From: Methanobacteriota archaeon
GTDB taxonomy: Archaea > Thermoplasmatota > E2 > DHVEG-1
Length of the DNA stretch: 10,991 bases
Assembly: GCA_026394435.1 (NCBI GenBank)
Contig: JAPKYG010000092.1
Coordinates: forward strand, 1-10,991
Reading direction: 5' to 3'
The notes beneath the pieces were generated by a model. It saw nothing but the letters and a program-made list of their open reading frames with translations, had not been told where the DNA came from and made no database searches. This document shows positions 1 to 6,809 of the stretch, in pieces. The position numbers and the translations under genes are program-made. Numbering within the stretch: the first letter of the stretch is position 1; each line of letters starts with the position of its first letter.

Positions 1-372
1 AAAACAAGTGAATATGCGTTTCTTGGTGTCACGGATTTTGAAGGATTCCCGATGATGATCCTGATTCTTTTCTCCCTGTGTTTTGGTGCGTTACTTGGAG
101 ATGTCATCGAGAGTTTCTTCAAACGACGTGTAGGCAAAGACCGCGGCCAGGACTGGATACCGTTTGACCAACTTGATTTCTTGGTAGGTGCTCTTGTCTT
201 TAGTTTCCTGATGAGTGAACTCCTCTATCTTCTAGGGTTGACATGCCATCACTGGTTTTTCTACAACATCACGATATGGCATATCCTCATACTCCTGATT
301 GTCACCCCTTTCATCCATATCACAGCGAACGTTCTATTCCGAAAAGCACGTAAAAAGAACACAAAAAATTAA
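1..372 (+). CDS. carS: CDP-archaeol synthase (CarS), C-terminal part, 5' end outside window
   Basis: Frame 1 is open from the first base to the TAA at 370-372, giving 123 visible residues. The family is usually about 170-180 residues, so roughly the first third is missing. CarS is an integral membrane enzyme that transfers CMP from CTP to 2,3-di-O-geranylgeranylglyceryl phosphate, making CDP-archaeol for archaeal ether-lipid head-group attachment (known for the family). Visible support: the conserved GDVIESFFKRR (visible residues 33-43), then the cytosolic PFDQLDF signature (54-60), two or three hydrophobic stretches (about 17-33, 61-80 and 92-112), the typical ending H-x2-AN (HITAN, 106-110), and a lysine-rich tail. 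Met codons at 52 and 55 lie inside the conserved fold and are unlikely to be the start. The zinc-protein gene follows after 45 bp on the same strand, so the two may be co-transcribed. Identification is confident. Confidence 0.9.
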   Translation, partial: KTSEYAFLGVTDFEGFPMMILILFSLCFGALLGDVIESFFKRRVGKDRGQDWIPFDQLDFLVGALVFSFLMSELLYLLGLTCHHWFFYNITIWHILILLIVTPFIHITANVLFRKARKKNTKN

Positions 373-417
373 AGAGTTCGATGAGATTCCTTTCTAGTTG
401 ATGATTCTGGCGAGAAC

Positions 418-759
418 ATGATTGCACAGAAAACAACACCAAAAAAGCAATCCCTAAAAAATACCACGATTACGATGAATAAGGATCTGGAGCAATGGGT
501 TTCTGCAGAAGAACAAGCAGATATCTCAAAAACGATAAACGCGAGATTAAAGGATAAGAAACCAAAGGGGAAATGCGACATCTGTCGGGTTCATCCGGCA
601 AAATCCGTCTGTATCAAATGCGGGAACTCGGTGTGCAGTTCCTGTTATTTTACCATGGTTGGTTTGTGTCAAAGCTGTCTTTCAAAGGAAACTATTGAGA
701 AATGGAAAAATAAAAAAACAGATTGGAAGAAAATCCTTGATGTGGATTGGGTTGATTAA
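418..759 (+). CDS. small eight-cysteine zinc-binding protein of unknown function
   Basis: This is a 113-residue protein I cannot assign to a named family. The centre holds four CxxC pairs: Cys53/56, Cys65/68, Cys73/76 and Cys84/87. The spacing is C-x2-C-x8-C-x2-C-x4-C-x2-C-x7-C-x2-C, which suggests two zinc ions in a cross-brace arrangement like FYVE, B-box or HIT-type fingers. The first 50 residues are charged and polar with no membrane segment, and the C-terminus is a short basic/aromatic tail (WKKILDVDWVD). The start is uncertain. ATG 418 follows a weak GGCGAG. ATG 475 (residue 20, MNKDLEQW) would remove a Lys/Thr-rich, low-complexity leader and give 94 residues. It lies 45 bp after carS. 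Its stop overlaps the stop of the convergent acyl-CoA synthetase gene by 4 bp. The dense, regular cysteines make it very likely to be a real gene. A protein-protein or nucleic-acid adaptor role is only a guess. Confidence 0.8.
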   Translation: MIAQKTTPKKQSLKNTTITMNKDLEQWVSAEEQADISKTINARLKDKKPKGKCDICRVHPAKSVCIKCGNSVCSSCYFTMVGLCQSCLSKETIEKWKNKKTDWKKILDVDWVD

Positions 760-2141
760 TTCCCTTGCTCTCGCTTCACCCGTTCTCCTTCGAGTGATAG
801 CGCAAGCATCGCTCGTGCTGCTCTCCATGATGACGGGTAGATTGGTACTCCAACTGCTTTCAAATCAAGAATCAAGTCTTCGAATTCTTTACCACCCACC
901 CAGCATCCAAGTATTGGTTTCTGGTACTCATGGTGTAGCTTCTGCTGATGAATCATTTTCAGGATAGCACCCGCGTACTCTCGTGGTCGTGCGTACCCAG
1001 CGTGGACCGATGCAACGATGATGCCATCGATATTTTTATCCTCCAGAAGCGCAAGGGTGGATGCCCAATAGCGATAAAAGCCCGCATCTGCGACAAGGTC
1101 GACAGGGTTATTTGGCTTTACCAGTCCGGGAACGATTTTCTCGATTTTTTTAAAGGTCTTCAGAGACAATTTTGGGACGGTCAGACCGTTTGCTTCACAG
1201 GCATCCGTAAGAAGAATCCCAAGACCGCCACCGTTGGTGATGATGCCAATCCGATTGCCTTTCGCTGGAGGCTGTCCGGCGAGTGCACGCGCCATGTCAA
1301 ATAATTCTACGACATCACGACAACGAATCCCGCCTGCTTGTTTAATCGCAGCGCTATACAGTTCGTCACTTCCTGCCATCGAACCCGTATGAGATGCGGT
1401 TGCTCGTGCACCTGCTGCGCTTCTTCCGGCTTTTACCACAAGTACAGGTTTGTCACAGGCCTTGATACTATTCATAAAGTCTCGTCCGTGTCGGATCCCT
1501 TCGATATACAGTCCAATCACTTTGGTGTCTGGGTCTTTACTGAAGTAATCCACAAGATCGTCATCATCGATGTCAATTTTGTTTCCCACGCCGATGATCT
1601 TTGAGAGTCCGACGAACTCGTTGTTCGCCAGGTAAATCATACCCATTCCGAGTGCACCGCTTTGACTGATGAGAGCAAGGTTTCCTTTCCGTGGCATCCC
1701 AAAGACAAAGGAGACATCCAAGTTATCGGATGCGTTCTTGTAACCCATGGTGTTCGGCCCTAAAATCCTGATTCCGGTTCCTTCCACGAGTTTTTTAATG
1801 GTTTCTTCTCCTTCGTGATTTCCAATTTCGCTAAACCCTGAGGTGATAATAATGATCCATTTGACCTTTTTTTTCACACAATCCTTAATGATCTGAGCAA
1901 CGAGTACCTCAGGTACCGAAACCATGACGAGATCAATCGTATTAGGAATATCAGTCAGTTTCTTGTAACATTTCATTCCAAGGATTTCGTCTTCGTTTGG
2001 ATTCACCGGGTATAATCTACAGGGATAATCAGAGATCAGAATGTTTTTCAACGATGCATGTCCAATTTTTGTCGGGTTTTTTGATGCACCAACGACCGCG
2101 ATACTTTTCGGATTGAAAAACGTCTCTAATGATTGCTTCAT
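756..2141 (-). CDS. acetate/acyl-CoA ligase (ADP-forming), alpha subunit
   Basis: 461 residues, matching the usual ~460 of stand-alone archaeal ACD alpha subunits. ACD converts acyl-CoA + ADP + phosphate to acid + CoA + ATP in the cytoplasm, conserving energy from peptide, sugar or organic-acid breakdown (family knowledge). Domain order: CoA-binding Rossmann domain with SIAVVGAS (13-20) and VNPNE (46-50); GPNTMG (129-134); first succinyl-CoA-ligase-like domain starting NLALISQSGALG (154-165), with GNKIDIDDDD (186-195); the phosphohistidine loop ASHTGS (249-254), with His251 the expected phosphorylated residue; second ligase-like domain from NRIGIITNGGGLG (296-308), with NNPVDL (344-349). GPNT, where many ACDs have GPNC, also occurs in bacterial SucD as I recall, so it is not disabling. 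The ATP-grasp beta subunit needed for nucleotide binding is not in this window. ATG 2141 is supported by a GAGAGGA Shine-Dalgarno at 2149-2155. It is the third gene of a same-strand block after taw2 and tsr3. Confidence 0.93.
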   Translation of the reverse strand: MKQSLETFFNPKSIAVVGASKNPTKIGHASLKNILISDYPCRLYPVNPNEDEILGMKCYKKLTDIPNTIDLVMVSVPEVLVAQIIKDCVKKKVKWIIIITSGFSEIGNHEGEETIKKLVEGTGIRILGPNTMGYKNASDNLDVSFVFGMPRKGNLALISQSGALGMGMIYLANNEFVGLSKIIGVGNKIDIDDDDLVDYFSKDPDTKVIGLYIEGIRHGRDFMNSIKACDKPVLVVKAGRSAAGARATASHTGSMAGSDELYSAAIKQAGGIRCRDVVELFDMARALAGQPPAKGNRIGIITNGGGLGILLTDACEANGLTVPKLSLKTFKKIEKIVPGLVKPNNPVDLVADAGFYRYWASTLALLEDKNIDGIIVASVHAGYARPREYAGAILKMIHQQKLHHEYQKPILGCWVGGKEFEDLILDLKAVGVPIYPSSWRAARAMLALSLEGERVKREQGN

Positions 2142-2148
2142 AACATCT

Positions 2149-2155
2149 TCCTCTC
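2149..2155 (-). promoter_or_regulatory. Shine-Dalgarno site of the acyl-CoA synthetase gene
   Basis: Read on the minus strand this is GAGAGGA, 7 nt before the ATG at 2141. It supports that start and a leadered transcript. Confidence 0.65.
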
Positions 2156-2179
2156 TTTCTTTTTTTCAGACATTCCCTT

Positions 2180-2229
2180 TCGTTACTTAAATATACTGAA
2201 ATATATGATATAATTTTTTAGATATACAA
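2180..2229 (-). promoter_or_regulatory. AT-rich gap, likely promoter of the acyl-CoA synthetase gene
   Basis: The 88-bp gap between the tsr3 stop and the acyl-CoA synthetase start contains a nearly pure A/T stretch with several TATA-like words on the minus strand (rc of 2188-2206 and 2208-2220). This suits an archaeal TATA box 45-80 nt upstream of the start codon, consistent with the leadered Shine-Dalgarno start. No single box stands out. Read-through from taw2-tsr3 is also possible, because no minus-strand T-run is visible after tsr3. Confidence 0.4.
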
Positions 2230-2745
2230 TTATATATATAATTTCATGAGACGAACTACCTCAGCACTATCACGTGCCTGTCGATAATCTTCTAACGGCT
2301 CTCGATTTAACTCTAGAAAACGATGACCCCATGTATAAATCCCCACAATCTCCTTCGCATGCTCAACCTCCCCAAGAATGTATAATGCAGCAGCAAACGC
2401 CTCAAGAGTACTTAACTGGAACGGCTTCCCATAATTAACCGGGTTTGCCGCCAATAAAAAAGGTAACGCACGAGAGAGAGTTGTCGTCTCAAGAAATTCA
2501 AATGATTGTTCAGCAGTCTTCCACGAACAATCCAACGCTACAAGCCCATGATCCTTCGCATTCTGTAGATCCTCCCTGGAGATACTCTTCTCCGCAAACG
2601 GATTCAACAGAACCGCATGATACGGCAATCGCCGTATATTCTTCTCAAGAGCAGCATGCCCAAACCGATGTAACTTCTTTGCCGTACACTTCTTCGGGTC
2701 ATCCTCATTTGCATGATACACCACAAGCCTCACGAGTTTCTTCAT
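2230..2745 (-). CDS. tsr3: 16S rRNA aminocarboxypropyltransferase Tsr3 (DUF367)
   Basis: 171 residues, normal length for archaeal Tsr3. The enzyme transfers the 3-amino-3-carboxypropyl (acp) group from S-adenosylmethionine to a hypermodified uridine of small-subunit rRNA (the yeast U1191 equivalent), a late step of 30S/40S maturation; its fold is SPOUT-like (family knowledge). Nearly every family block is visible: DPKKCTAKKL (16-25), VLLNPFAEKSIS (45-56), GLVALDCSW (67-75), LPFLLAANPVNYGKPFQLST (94-113), EAFAAALYILGE (115-126) and WGHRFLELN (139-147). No expected motif is missing. The ATG overlaps the taw2 stop as ATGA (2742-2745), so the two genes are translationally coupled. A GAGG at 2754-2757 inside taw2 sits 8 nt upstream as Shine-Dalgarno. 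The acyl-CoA synthetase gene follows after 88 bp on the same strand. Identification is firm. Confidence 0.95.
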   Translation of the reverse strand: MKKLVRLVVYHANEDDPKKCTAKKLHRFGHAALEKNIRRLPYHAVLLNPFAEKSISREDLQNAKDHGLVALDCSWKTAEQSFEFLETTTLSRALPFLLAANPVNYGKPFQLSTLEAFAAALYILGEVEHAKEIVGIYTWGHRFLELNREPLEDYRQARDSAEVVRLMKLYI

Positions 2746-3584
2746 TCTTCAATCCTCACATCAAGCACCACATGATCCACACCAGGAGCATACGATTTAA
2801 TCTCATTTATCTTCAGGAGTTCAACAGTGCGATGATAGTTCTTCGCTGCGGTTTCAATATGCTTGAGTGGGAGATCTGGAATCGACTCAATCGGTACTAT
2901 CTCATGATAATGCAGAACCCCACTCTGGTTTCTTAAGCATTCCAGGCTTATCGGTAAGAAAATCAGTGGCTCCTTCAGATACCCCAGAATCACTCTATCC
3001 GCGCAACCCTTCGGAGCTATCTTCCGGTTATCGCCTAAAAGCGGCTCTACAATATCGGTCACATGATTCAACACCACATTTGCACGCAGATACCGGTACG
3101 CAAGCGGATTTATCTCACACGCAAACACCATCTTCGGCTTGCTGTACACCGCCATCGGAAGCGTGAAATACCCGATCCCTGCAAACAAATCAACCACCGT
3201 TTCATGACGATTTGAGACCGTCGCCATCCGCCTTCGCTCTGCCATATTCCCTGAAGAAAACATAATCCTCTGCGGATCCACCTTGAAACGAATTCCATTC
3301 TCCGTATGGATCGTTTCAGTCATTGATGAACCAGAAATCACCTCGACGACTGGCTCACGATACACCCCTGAAATCCCACCCGCGTCATTCAAAACGGTTG
3401 TACAATCAAGTACCTCTGCATACACCTTTCCGATGATTTCTTGATGTTGTTTCAATTCGTCAGGTAATTTAATCGTGACCACGGTGCCGATCTTTTCCCA
3501 TTTGTCGGGAAGACGACTCACCAACCCTGAAGGAAGTACCAGGGACAATGTTTTTTTAATACTCTCGAATGGTGTCTGTCGCAT
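2742..3584 (-). CDS. taw2: tRNA(Phe) wybutosine aminocarboxypropyltransferase Taw2
   Basis: 280 residues, the usual size of archaeal Taw2/TYW2 (about 280). It transfers the acp group from S-adenosylmethionine to the tricyclic imG-14 base at G37 of tRNA(Phe), a wybutosine-pathway step after Trm5 and Taw1 (family knowledge). Visible: an N-terminal region of Trm5/Taw2 type with SRLPDKWEKIGTVVTIKLPD (23-42) and SGVYREP (72-78); FKVDPQRIMFSSGNMAER (100-117); a class I SAM site VVDLFAGIGYFTLPMAVYS (130-148) with CEINPLAYRYLRANV (156-170); and GDNR (184-187). The deciding motif is DRVILGYLKEPLIFL (196-210), followed by GVLHYHEIVP (222-231). Trm5 methyltransferases carry an N-(L/P)-P catalytic motif there, while Taw2 has GY and the HYH strand. 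Trm5 is the only serious alternative and fits less well. It is the first gene of the minus-strand block and overlaps tsr3 by 4 bp. Confidence 0.9.
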   Translation of the reverse strand: MRQTPFESIKKTLSLVLPSGLVSRLPDKWEKIGTVVTIKLPDELKQHQEIIGKVYAEVLDCTTVLNDAGGISGVYREPVVEVISGSSMTETIHTENGIRFKVDPQRIMFSSGNMAERRRMATVSNRHETVVDLFAGIGYFTLPMAVYSKPKMVFACEINPLAYRYLRANVVLNHVTDIVEPLLGDNRKIAPKGCADRVILGYLKEPLIFLPISLECLRNQSGVLHYHEIVPIESIPDLPLKHIETAAKNYHRTVELLKINEIKSYAPGVDHVVLDVRIEE

Positions 3585-3607
3585 TCTCTTTAATTACATA
3601 ACAGTAC

Positions 3608-3618
3608 CCTATAAAACA
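3608..3618. promoter_or_regulatory. candidate TATA element between divergent taw2 and xpd
   Basis: The 88-bp gap between the two start codons holds TATAAAA at 3610-3616. On the minus strand it reads TTTTATA, 26-32 nt before the taw2 ATG. That is archaeal TATA-to-start spacing for a leaderless mRNA, and no Shine-Dalgarno is visible before taw2. On the plus strand the element lies about 57 nt before the xpd ATG, which would leave a leader of roughly 30 nt. Assignment to one or both genes is an inference. Confidence 0.45.
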
Positions 3619-3672
3619 TCATCCCTTAAACTCCAACAACTCTATGTACTGCAAACTCTATTCGCAGGTTGG

Positions 3673-5643
3673 ATGGCGGAGTTATTTCCTTATTCACTAC
3701 GAAAAAACCAGAAAGAAATCATGCGGGAAATCACCGATGCGCTTACACAGCGGAGGCAATTTGCCTTTGAGTCAGGAACCGGCTCAGGCAAAACCATCTG
3801 CGTTCTCGCTGCAGCACTCACCTTTGCTTTAGAAAACAATAAAAAAATCATTTACACAACACGGACAAACGCACAACAACAACAAGTCATCCTGGAACTC
3901 CGCGCAATAAAAAAGAAAGCCAAAGATAAACGAATCTATGGCGTTGGGATGCAAGGCCGCGGGAACATGTGCCTACTTGCGCGAGAAGACCCTGAAATAC
4001 AGAACGGGAGCTCAGAGGAACTCTCAAAATTCTGCTCCCATCAAAAAAAACTCGCGGTGTCAGGAAAAAGCAAAGGATGCAGCTACTATCGAAGTTACCT
4101 TGGCGATAAAGATCGCGTTGAAATAATCATGGCATGGACACAGAAACACCTACCTACTACAGAAGAATTCATCGACGCTTGTGAAAAACAAAAAATCTGC
4201 CCATATGAGATTAATAAACTCATCGTCCATGACGCCCTCGTCGTCATAGTCCCCTACGTCTACGTGTTTGACAAAGCGATCCGGATCAAACTGTTTGACT
4301 GGCTTTCTATCTCTGAAGAAGATGTGATTCTTGTTGTTGACGAGGCACACAACCTCCCCGAATATCTCCGAGAGCTATTCTCCGCGGAGTTGAGCACCTG
4401 GATGCTGAACAGCTGCCTGCTGGAAGCAGACCATTTTGGAAACCCTTCACTTGCGGACGGCAGAGTCACTGTTGCCGCGTTCTGTAAGGAACTCATGGAT
4501 GTCGTCAACGACCTGCGAGACACCTACGTGTACGGAATATTAGAAGGCGGTATACGAAGGATCAATCATGAAAAAAACGATGCGCTCATCCCTTCCCATG
4601 AGCTTGAGATAGAACTTCTCTCACGCTTGAAGATCACCAGTAAAACACTCAAGGATATCGTCAGCGACCTTCTCGCGTACGGAGAAAAAATCCAGGAGTA
4701 CAAACAGAAAGATGGGAAACTCCCTCGATCCTATTTGCACAAGCTTGGGCTCTTCCTTGGTTTCTGGATTACTATTGAGATGGACCAGTATATCAAACTA
4801 GTCTTGGATGCTGGTGAAGGAAAAAACCCAAGGGTGGAAGCATATTGTCTGGACCCATCAATCGGCACGGACATCCTCAAGCAAGTCCATTGTAGCATCC
4901 ATATGTCTGGAACGCTTGAACCATTGGATGAATACCGTGACTCTCTTGGTCTTCCCCTGGAAACCAGACTCGCGGTGTATCCATCACCGTTCCCCCCGGA
5001 GAATCGGAAGATTTTTTTTGTTCGCGATGTCACGACACGATATGATGAGTTGATGAAAGATAAAACCATCATACCTCAAATGTGGCAGCATGTCAGCGGT
5101 ATCTGCAACACATTCAAGAAAAATACCATGGTGTTCTTCCCTAGTTTTAATACGCTGTCGATGTTTCGAAAGAACGGGCATTTCGCGGAGATCCAACGAT
5201 GCCTCTACATAGAGGAACAGCACATGTCACAGTCAGAGCTAATGGAGCTGGTCACCGATTTCAAATCCTGCGGGAACGATGACGGAAATGGTGCCGCACT
5301 TTTCTCCGTGATGGGTGGACGGATCAGCGAGGGCATGGATTTCCCTGCAGAGCAACTCGAGATAGCAGTCATTATCGGCATTCCATATCCGAAACCAACT
5401 GCACGCCAGCGTGGTCTGCAGAACTATTATGATCAGAAGTTTGGGAAAGGTTGGGAATACACGGTACAGGGGCCGGCTGCACGCAAAATGCTTCAAGCAA
5501 TCGGTCGATTGATTCGTAATGAGAATGATCGCGGTGTCGCTGTGATCCTTGATAAAAGAGCACCGCGGTTTCATCAGTACATAAAAGACATGCGGGAATC
5601 AAAGGATCTGTTAACCGACATTAGCCATTTCATGAAATCGTAA
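3673..5643 (+). CDS. xpd: XPD/Rad3-family iron-sulfur DNA helicase
   Basis: 656 residues from ATG 3673. The frame stays open up to 3475, but that extension would run antisense through the start of taw2 and has no family match, and homologues begin just before the Q-motif-like YSLRKNQ seen here at residues 7-13. XPD is a superfamily 2, 5'-to-3' DNA helicase, linked in archaea to repair and single-strand processing (family knowledge). Visible: Walker A ESGTGSGKT (33-41); motif Ia TTRTNAQQQQV (62-72); four cysteines for a 4Fe-4S cluster, Cys100, Cys121, Cys136 and Cys176 (in GNMC, KFC, KGC and ICPYE); Walker B VVDEAH (221-226, DEAH box); an Arch-domain stretch of about 240-390; HMSGTLEP (410-417); FPPENR (440-445); MVFFPSFNTL (486-495); GGRISEGMDFP (548-558); and motif VI QAIGRLIRNENDRG (608-621). 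All catalytic parts are intact. The Thermoplasma enzyme shares this layout as I recall. It is divergent from taw2 and 92 bp upstream of carA. Confidence 0.93.
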   Translation: MAELFPYSLRKNQKEIMREITDALTQRRQFAFESGTGSGKTICVLAAALTFALENNKKIIYTTRTNAQQQQVILELRAIKKKAKDKRIYGVGMQGRGNMCLLAREDPEIQNGSSEELSKFCSHQKKLAVSGKSKGCSYYRSYLGDKDRVEIIMAWTQKHLPTTEEFIDACEKQKICPYEINKLIVHDALVVIVPYVYVFDKAIRIKLFDWLSISEEDVILVVDEAHNLPEYLRELFSAELSTWMLNSCLLEADHFGNPSLADGRVTVAAFCKELMDVVNDLRDTYVYGILEGGIRRINHEKNDALIPSHELEIELLSRLKITSKTLKDIVSDLLAYGEKIQEYKQKDGKLPRSYLHKLGLFLGFWITIEMDQYIKLVLDAGEGKNPRVEAYCLDPSIGTDILKQVHCSIHMSGTLEPLDEYRDSLGLPLETRLAVYPSPFPPENRKIFFVRDVTTRYDELMKDKTIIPQMWQHVSGICNTFKKNTMVFFPSFNTLSMFRKNGHFAEIQRCLYIEEQHMSQSELMELVTDFKSCGNDDGNGAALFSVMGGRISEGMDFPAEQLEIAVIIGIPYPKPTARQRGLQNYYDQKFGKGWEYTVQGPAARKMLQAIGRLIRNENDRGVAVILDKRAPRFHQYIKDMRESKDLLTDISHFMKS

Positions 5644-5668
5644 CGGTATATTAGAAAAATTAGGAATT

Positions 5669-5680
5669 TCTTTAAAACAT
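5669..5680 (+). promoter_or_regulatory. candidate carAB TATA box
   Basis: TTTAAAAC at 5671-5678, in the 92-bp gap after xpd, is the best TATA-like word before carA. A transcript starting about 25 nt later would have a leader of roughly 35 nt, with GGCGAGG at 5719-5725 acting as Shine-Dalgarno before the GTG at 5736. Supported by position and composition only. Confidence 0.35.
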
Positions 5681-5696
5681 TAATACATTCATCCAA

Positions 5697-5717
5697 TGAC
5701 GTCAGAAAGATTTTGAC
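5697..5717. promoter_or_regulatory. palindrome/inverted repeat upstream of carA, possible operator
   Basis: TGACGTCA at 5697-5704 is a perfect 8-bp palindrome, and TGACG occurs again at 5714-5718, exactly 17 bp further. From 5701 to 5717 the arms GTCA and TGAC form an imperfect 17-bp dyad (12 of 17 positions self-complementary). It lies between the candidate TATA box and the Shine-Dalgarno, where a repressor or an RNA structure could act. No regulator is known to me for this word in archaea. Confidence 0.3.
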
Positions 5718-5735
5718 GGGCGAGGTTGTTGTATC

Positions 5736-6809
5736 GTGGAACCAGAAAAAAAACTCTTAAAACTTATACTTGAAGATGGTTCTTTTTTTTCTGGCTACTC
5801 CTTTGGGAGCTCTCGTCCAGTTGCTGGAGAAGTCGTGTTCAACACCGGAATGGTCGGGTACCCGGAGAGTCTTACTGATCCATCGTATAAAGGACAGATC
5901 TTGGTCCTTACATATCCTTTAATTGGAAACTACGGAGTACCAGGTAACGAACGAGAAGACAATCTATTGAAATATTTTGAATCTGAAAAAATCCAAATTG
6001 AAGGATTAATCATTGCAGACTACTCAGAGAATTATTCTCATTGGAATGCGAAGAAATCATTATCTGAATTCATGAAGGAACACGATATCCCAGGTATCTA
6101 TGGAATTGATACACGGGAGTTAACGAAAAAGTTACGCAAAAAAGGAACACTTCTTGGAAAAATTGTCCATGCACATGAAAAAATATCGTTTTGTGATCCT
6201 AATAAGCAGAACCTCGTCGCCGATGTCAGCGTCCATGAACCGGTGGTGTATCTAAAAGGTAAGAGGAAAGCCATGGTTGTTGATTGTGGTGTGAAAAACA
6301 GTATCATCAAAGCATTTCTGAAACGTAATTTTACGGTAATTCGTGTTCCTTGGGAGTATGATTTTACCAACCAAGATATTGATGGTATTATTTTATCTAA
6401 TGGACCTGGTGATCCGAAGAAATGCGAAAAGACAATTGAGCATGTACGAACTGTTTTATCGAAGAATATTCCGATTCTCGGAATATGTCTTGGGTCTCAG
6501 ATCCTAGCACTTGCTGCAGGTGCGGATACCTACAAACTCAAGTATGGTCATCGCAGTCAGAATCAACCTTGTGTGGAAGCGGGAACAAACCGATGTTATA
6601 TCACGTCGCAGAACCACGGGTATGCAGTTGATGCAGATACATTGCCACAGGATTGGCGTGAATGGTTCTACAACGGGAATGATCAGACCAACGAGGGCAT
6701 TAAACATATCTCAAAACCGTTTTTTGGGGCGCAGTTCCACCCAGAGGCGTCCCCCGGTCCTGATGATACCGAGTTTTTATTTGACCTATTTGTAAGAGCG
6801 ATGAAATGA
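5736..6809 (+). CDS. carA: carbamoyl-phosphate synthase small (glutaminase) subunit
   Basis: 357 residues, normal CarA length. It hydrolyses glutamine and channels ammonia to CarB to make carbamoyl phosphate for pyrimidines and arginine. Start is GTG 5736, with GGCGAGG 10 nt upstream; the family opening LILEDGSFFSGYSFG (10-24) follows at once. N-terminal domain: GEVVFNTGMVGYPESLTDPS (31-50) and GNYGVPG (64-70). Class I amidotransferase domain from about 177: VVDCGVKNSI (181-190), SNGPGDP (221-227), nucleophile elbow GICLGSQ with Cys251, GHRSQNQP (271-278), SQNHGYAVD (291-299), and the catalytic pair His335/Glu337 in HPEASPGP. The elbow has Ser254 where most CarA proteins have His (LGHQ). Stretches such as DYSENYSHWNAKKSL (95-109), DPNKQNLVADVS (154-165) and NDQTNEGIKH (315-324) resemble the amidotransferase half of animal CPS1 rather than E. 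coli CarA, from memory. Unlike CPS1, the cysteine is retained, so glutamine use is expected. The stop overlaps carB as ATGA. Confidence 0.94.
   Translation: MEPEKKLLKLILEDGSFFSGYSFGSSRPVAGEVVFNTGMVGYPESLTDPSYKGQILVLTYPLIGNYGVPGNEREDNLLKYFESEKIQIEGLIIADYSENYSHWNAKKSLSEFMKEHDIPGIYGIDTRELTKKLRKKGTLLGKIVHAHEKISFCDPNKQNLVADVSVHEPVVYLKGKRKAMVVDCGVKNSIIKAFLKRNFTVIRVPWEYDFTNQDIDGIILSNGPGDPKKCEKTIEHVRTVLSKNIPILGICLGSQILALAAGADTYKLKYGHRSQNQPCVEAGTNRCYITSQNHGYAVDADTLPQDWREWFYNGNDQTNEGIKHISKPFFGAQFHPEASPGPDDTEFLFDLFVRAMK

Noticed and set aside
659..967. 102-codon plus-strand frame across the end of the zinc protein and the end of the acyl-CoA synthetase gene
   Set aside because: It overlaps two better-supported genes out of frame and has no recognisable content.
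948..1604. Two plus-strand open frames (118 and 88 codons) antisense to the acyl-CoA synthetase gene
   Set aside because: Composition is atypical for this genome's proteins, no motif is visible, and the minus-strand gene is intact and certain.
2201..2242. TA-rich repeats around the tsr3 stop as a possible origin element or tandem repeat
   Set aside because: There is no regular unit or flanking origin-box motif, and the position fits a promoter gap and the last codons of tsr3.
2445..2936. 163-codon open frame on the plus strand, antisense to tsr3 and the end of taw2
   Set aside because: The translation is rich in Ser, His, Thr and Pro with no recognisable motif, and the opposite strand encodes two clearly identified enzymes. 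It is a shadow frame.
3475..3672. Upstream in-frame extension of xpd (66 codons)
   Set aside because: It overlaps the taw2 start region antisense, shows no family similarity, and the Q-motif region begins right after ATG 3673.
4731..5072. 113-codon minus-strand frame inside xpd
   Set aside because: It lies antisense to conserved helicase motifs and has no family features.
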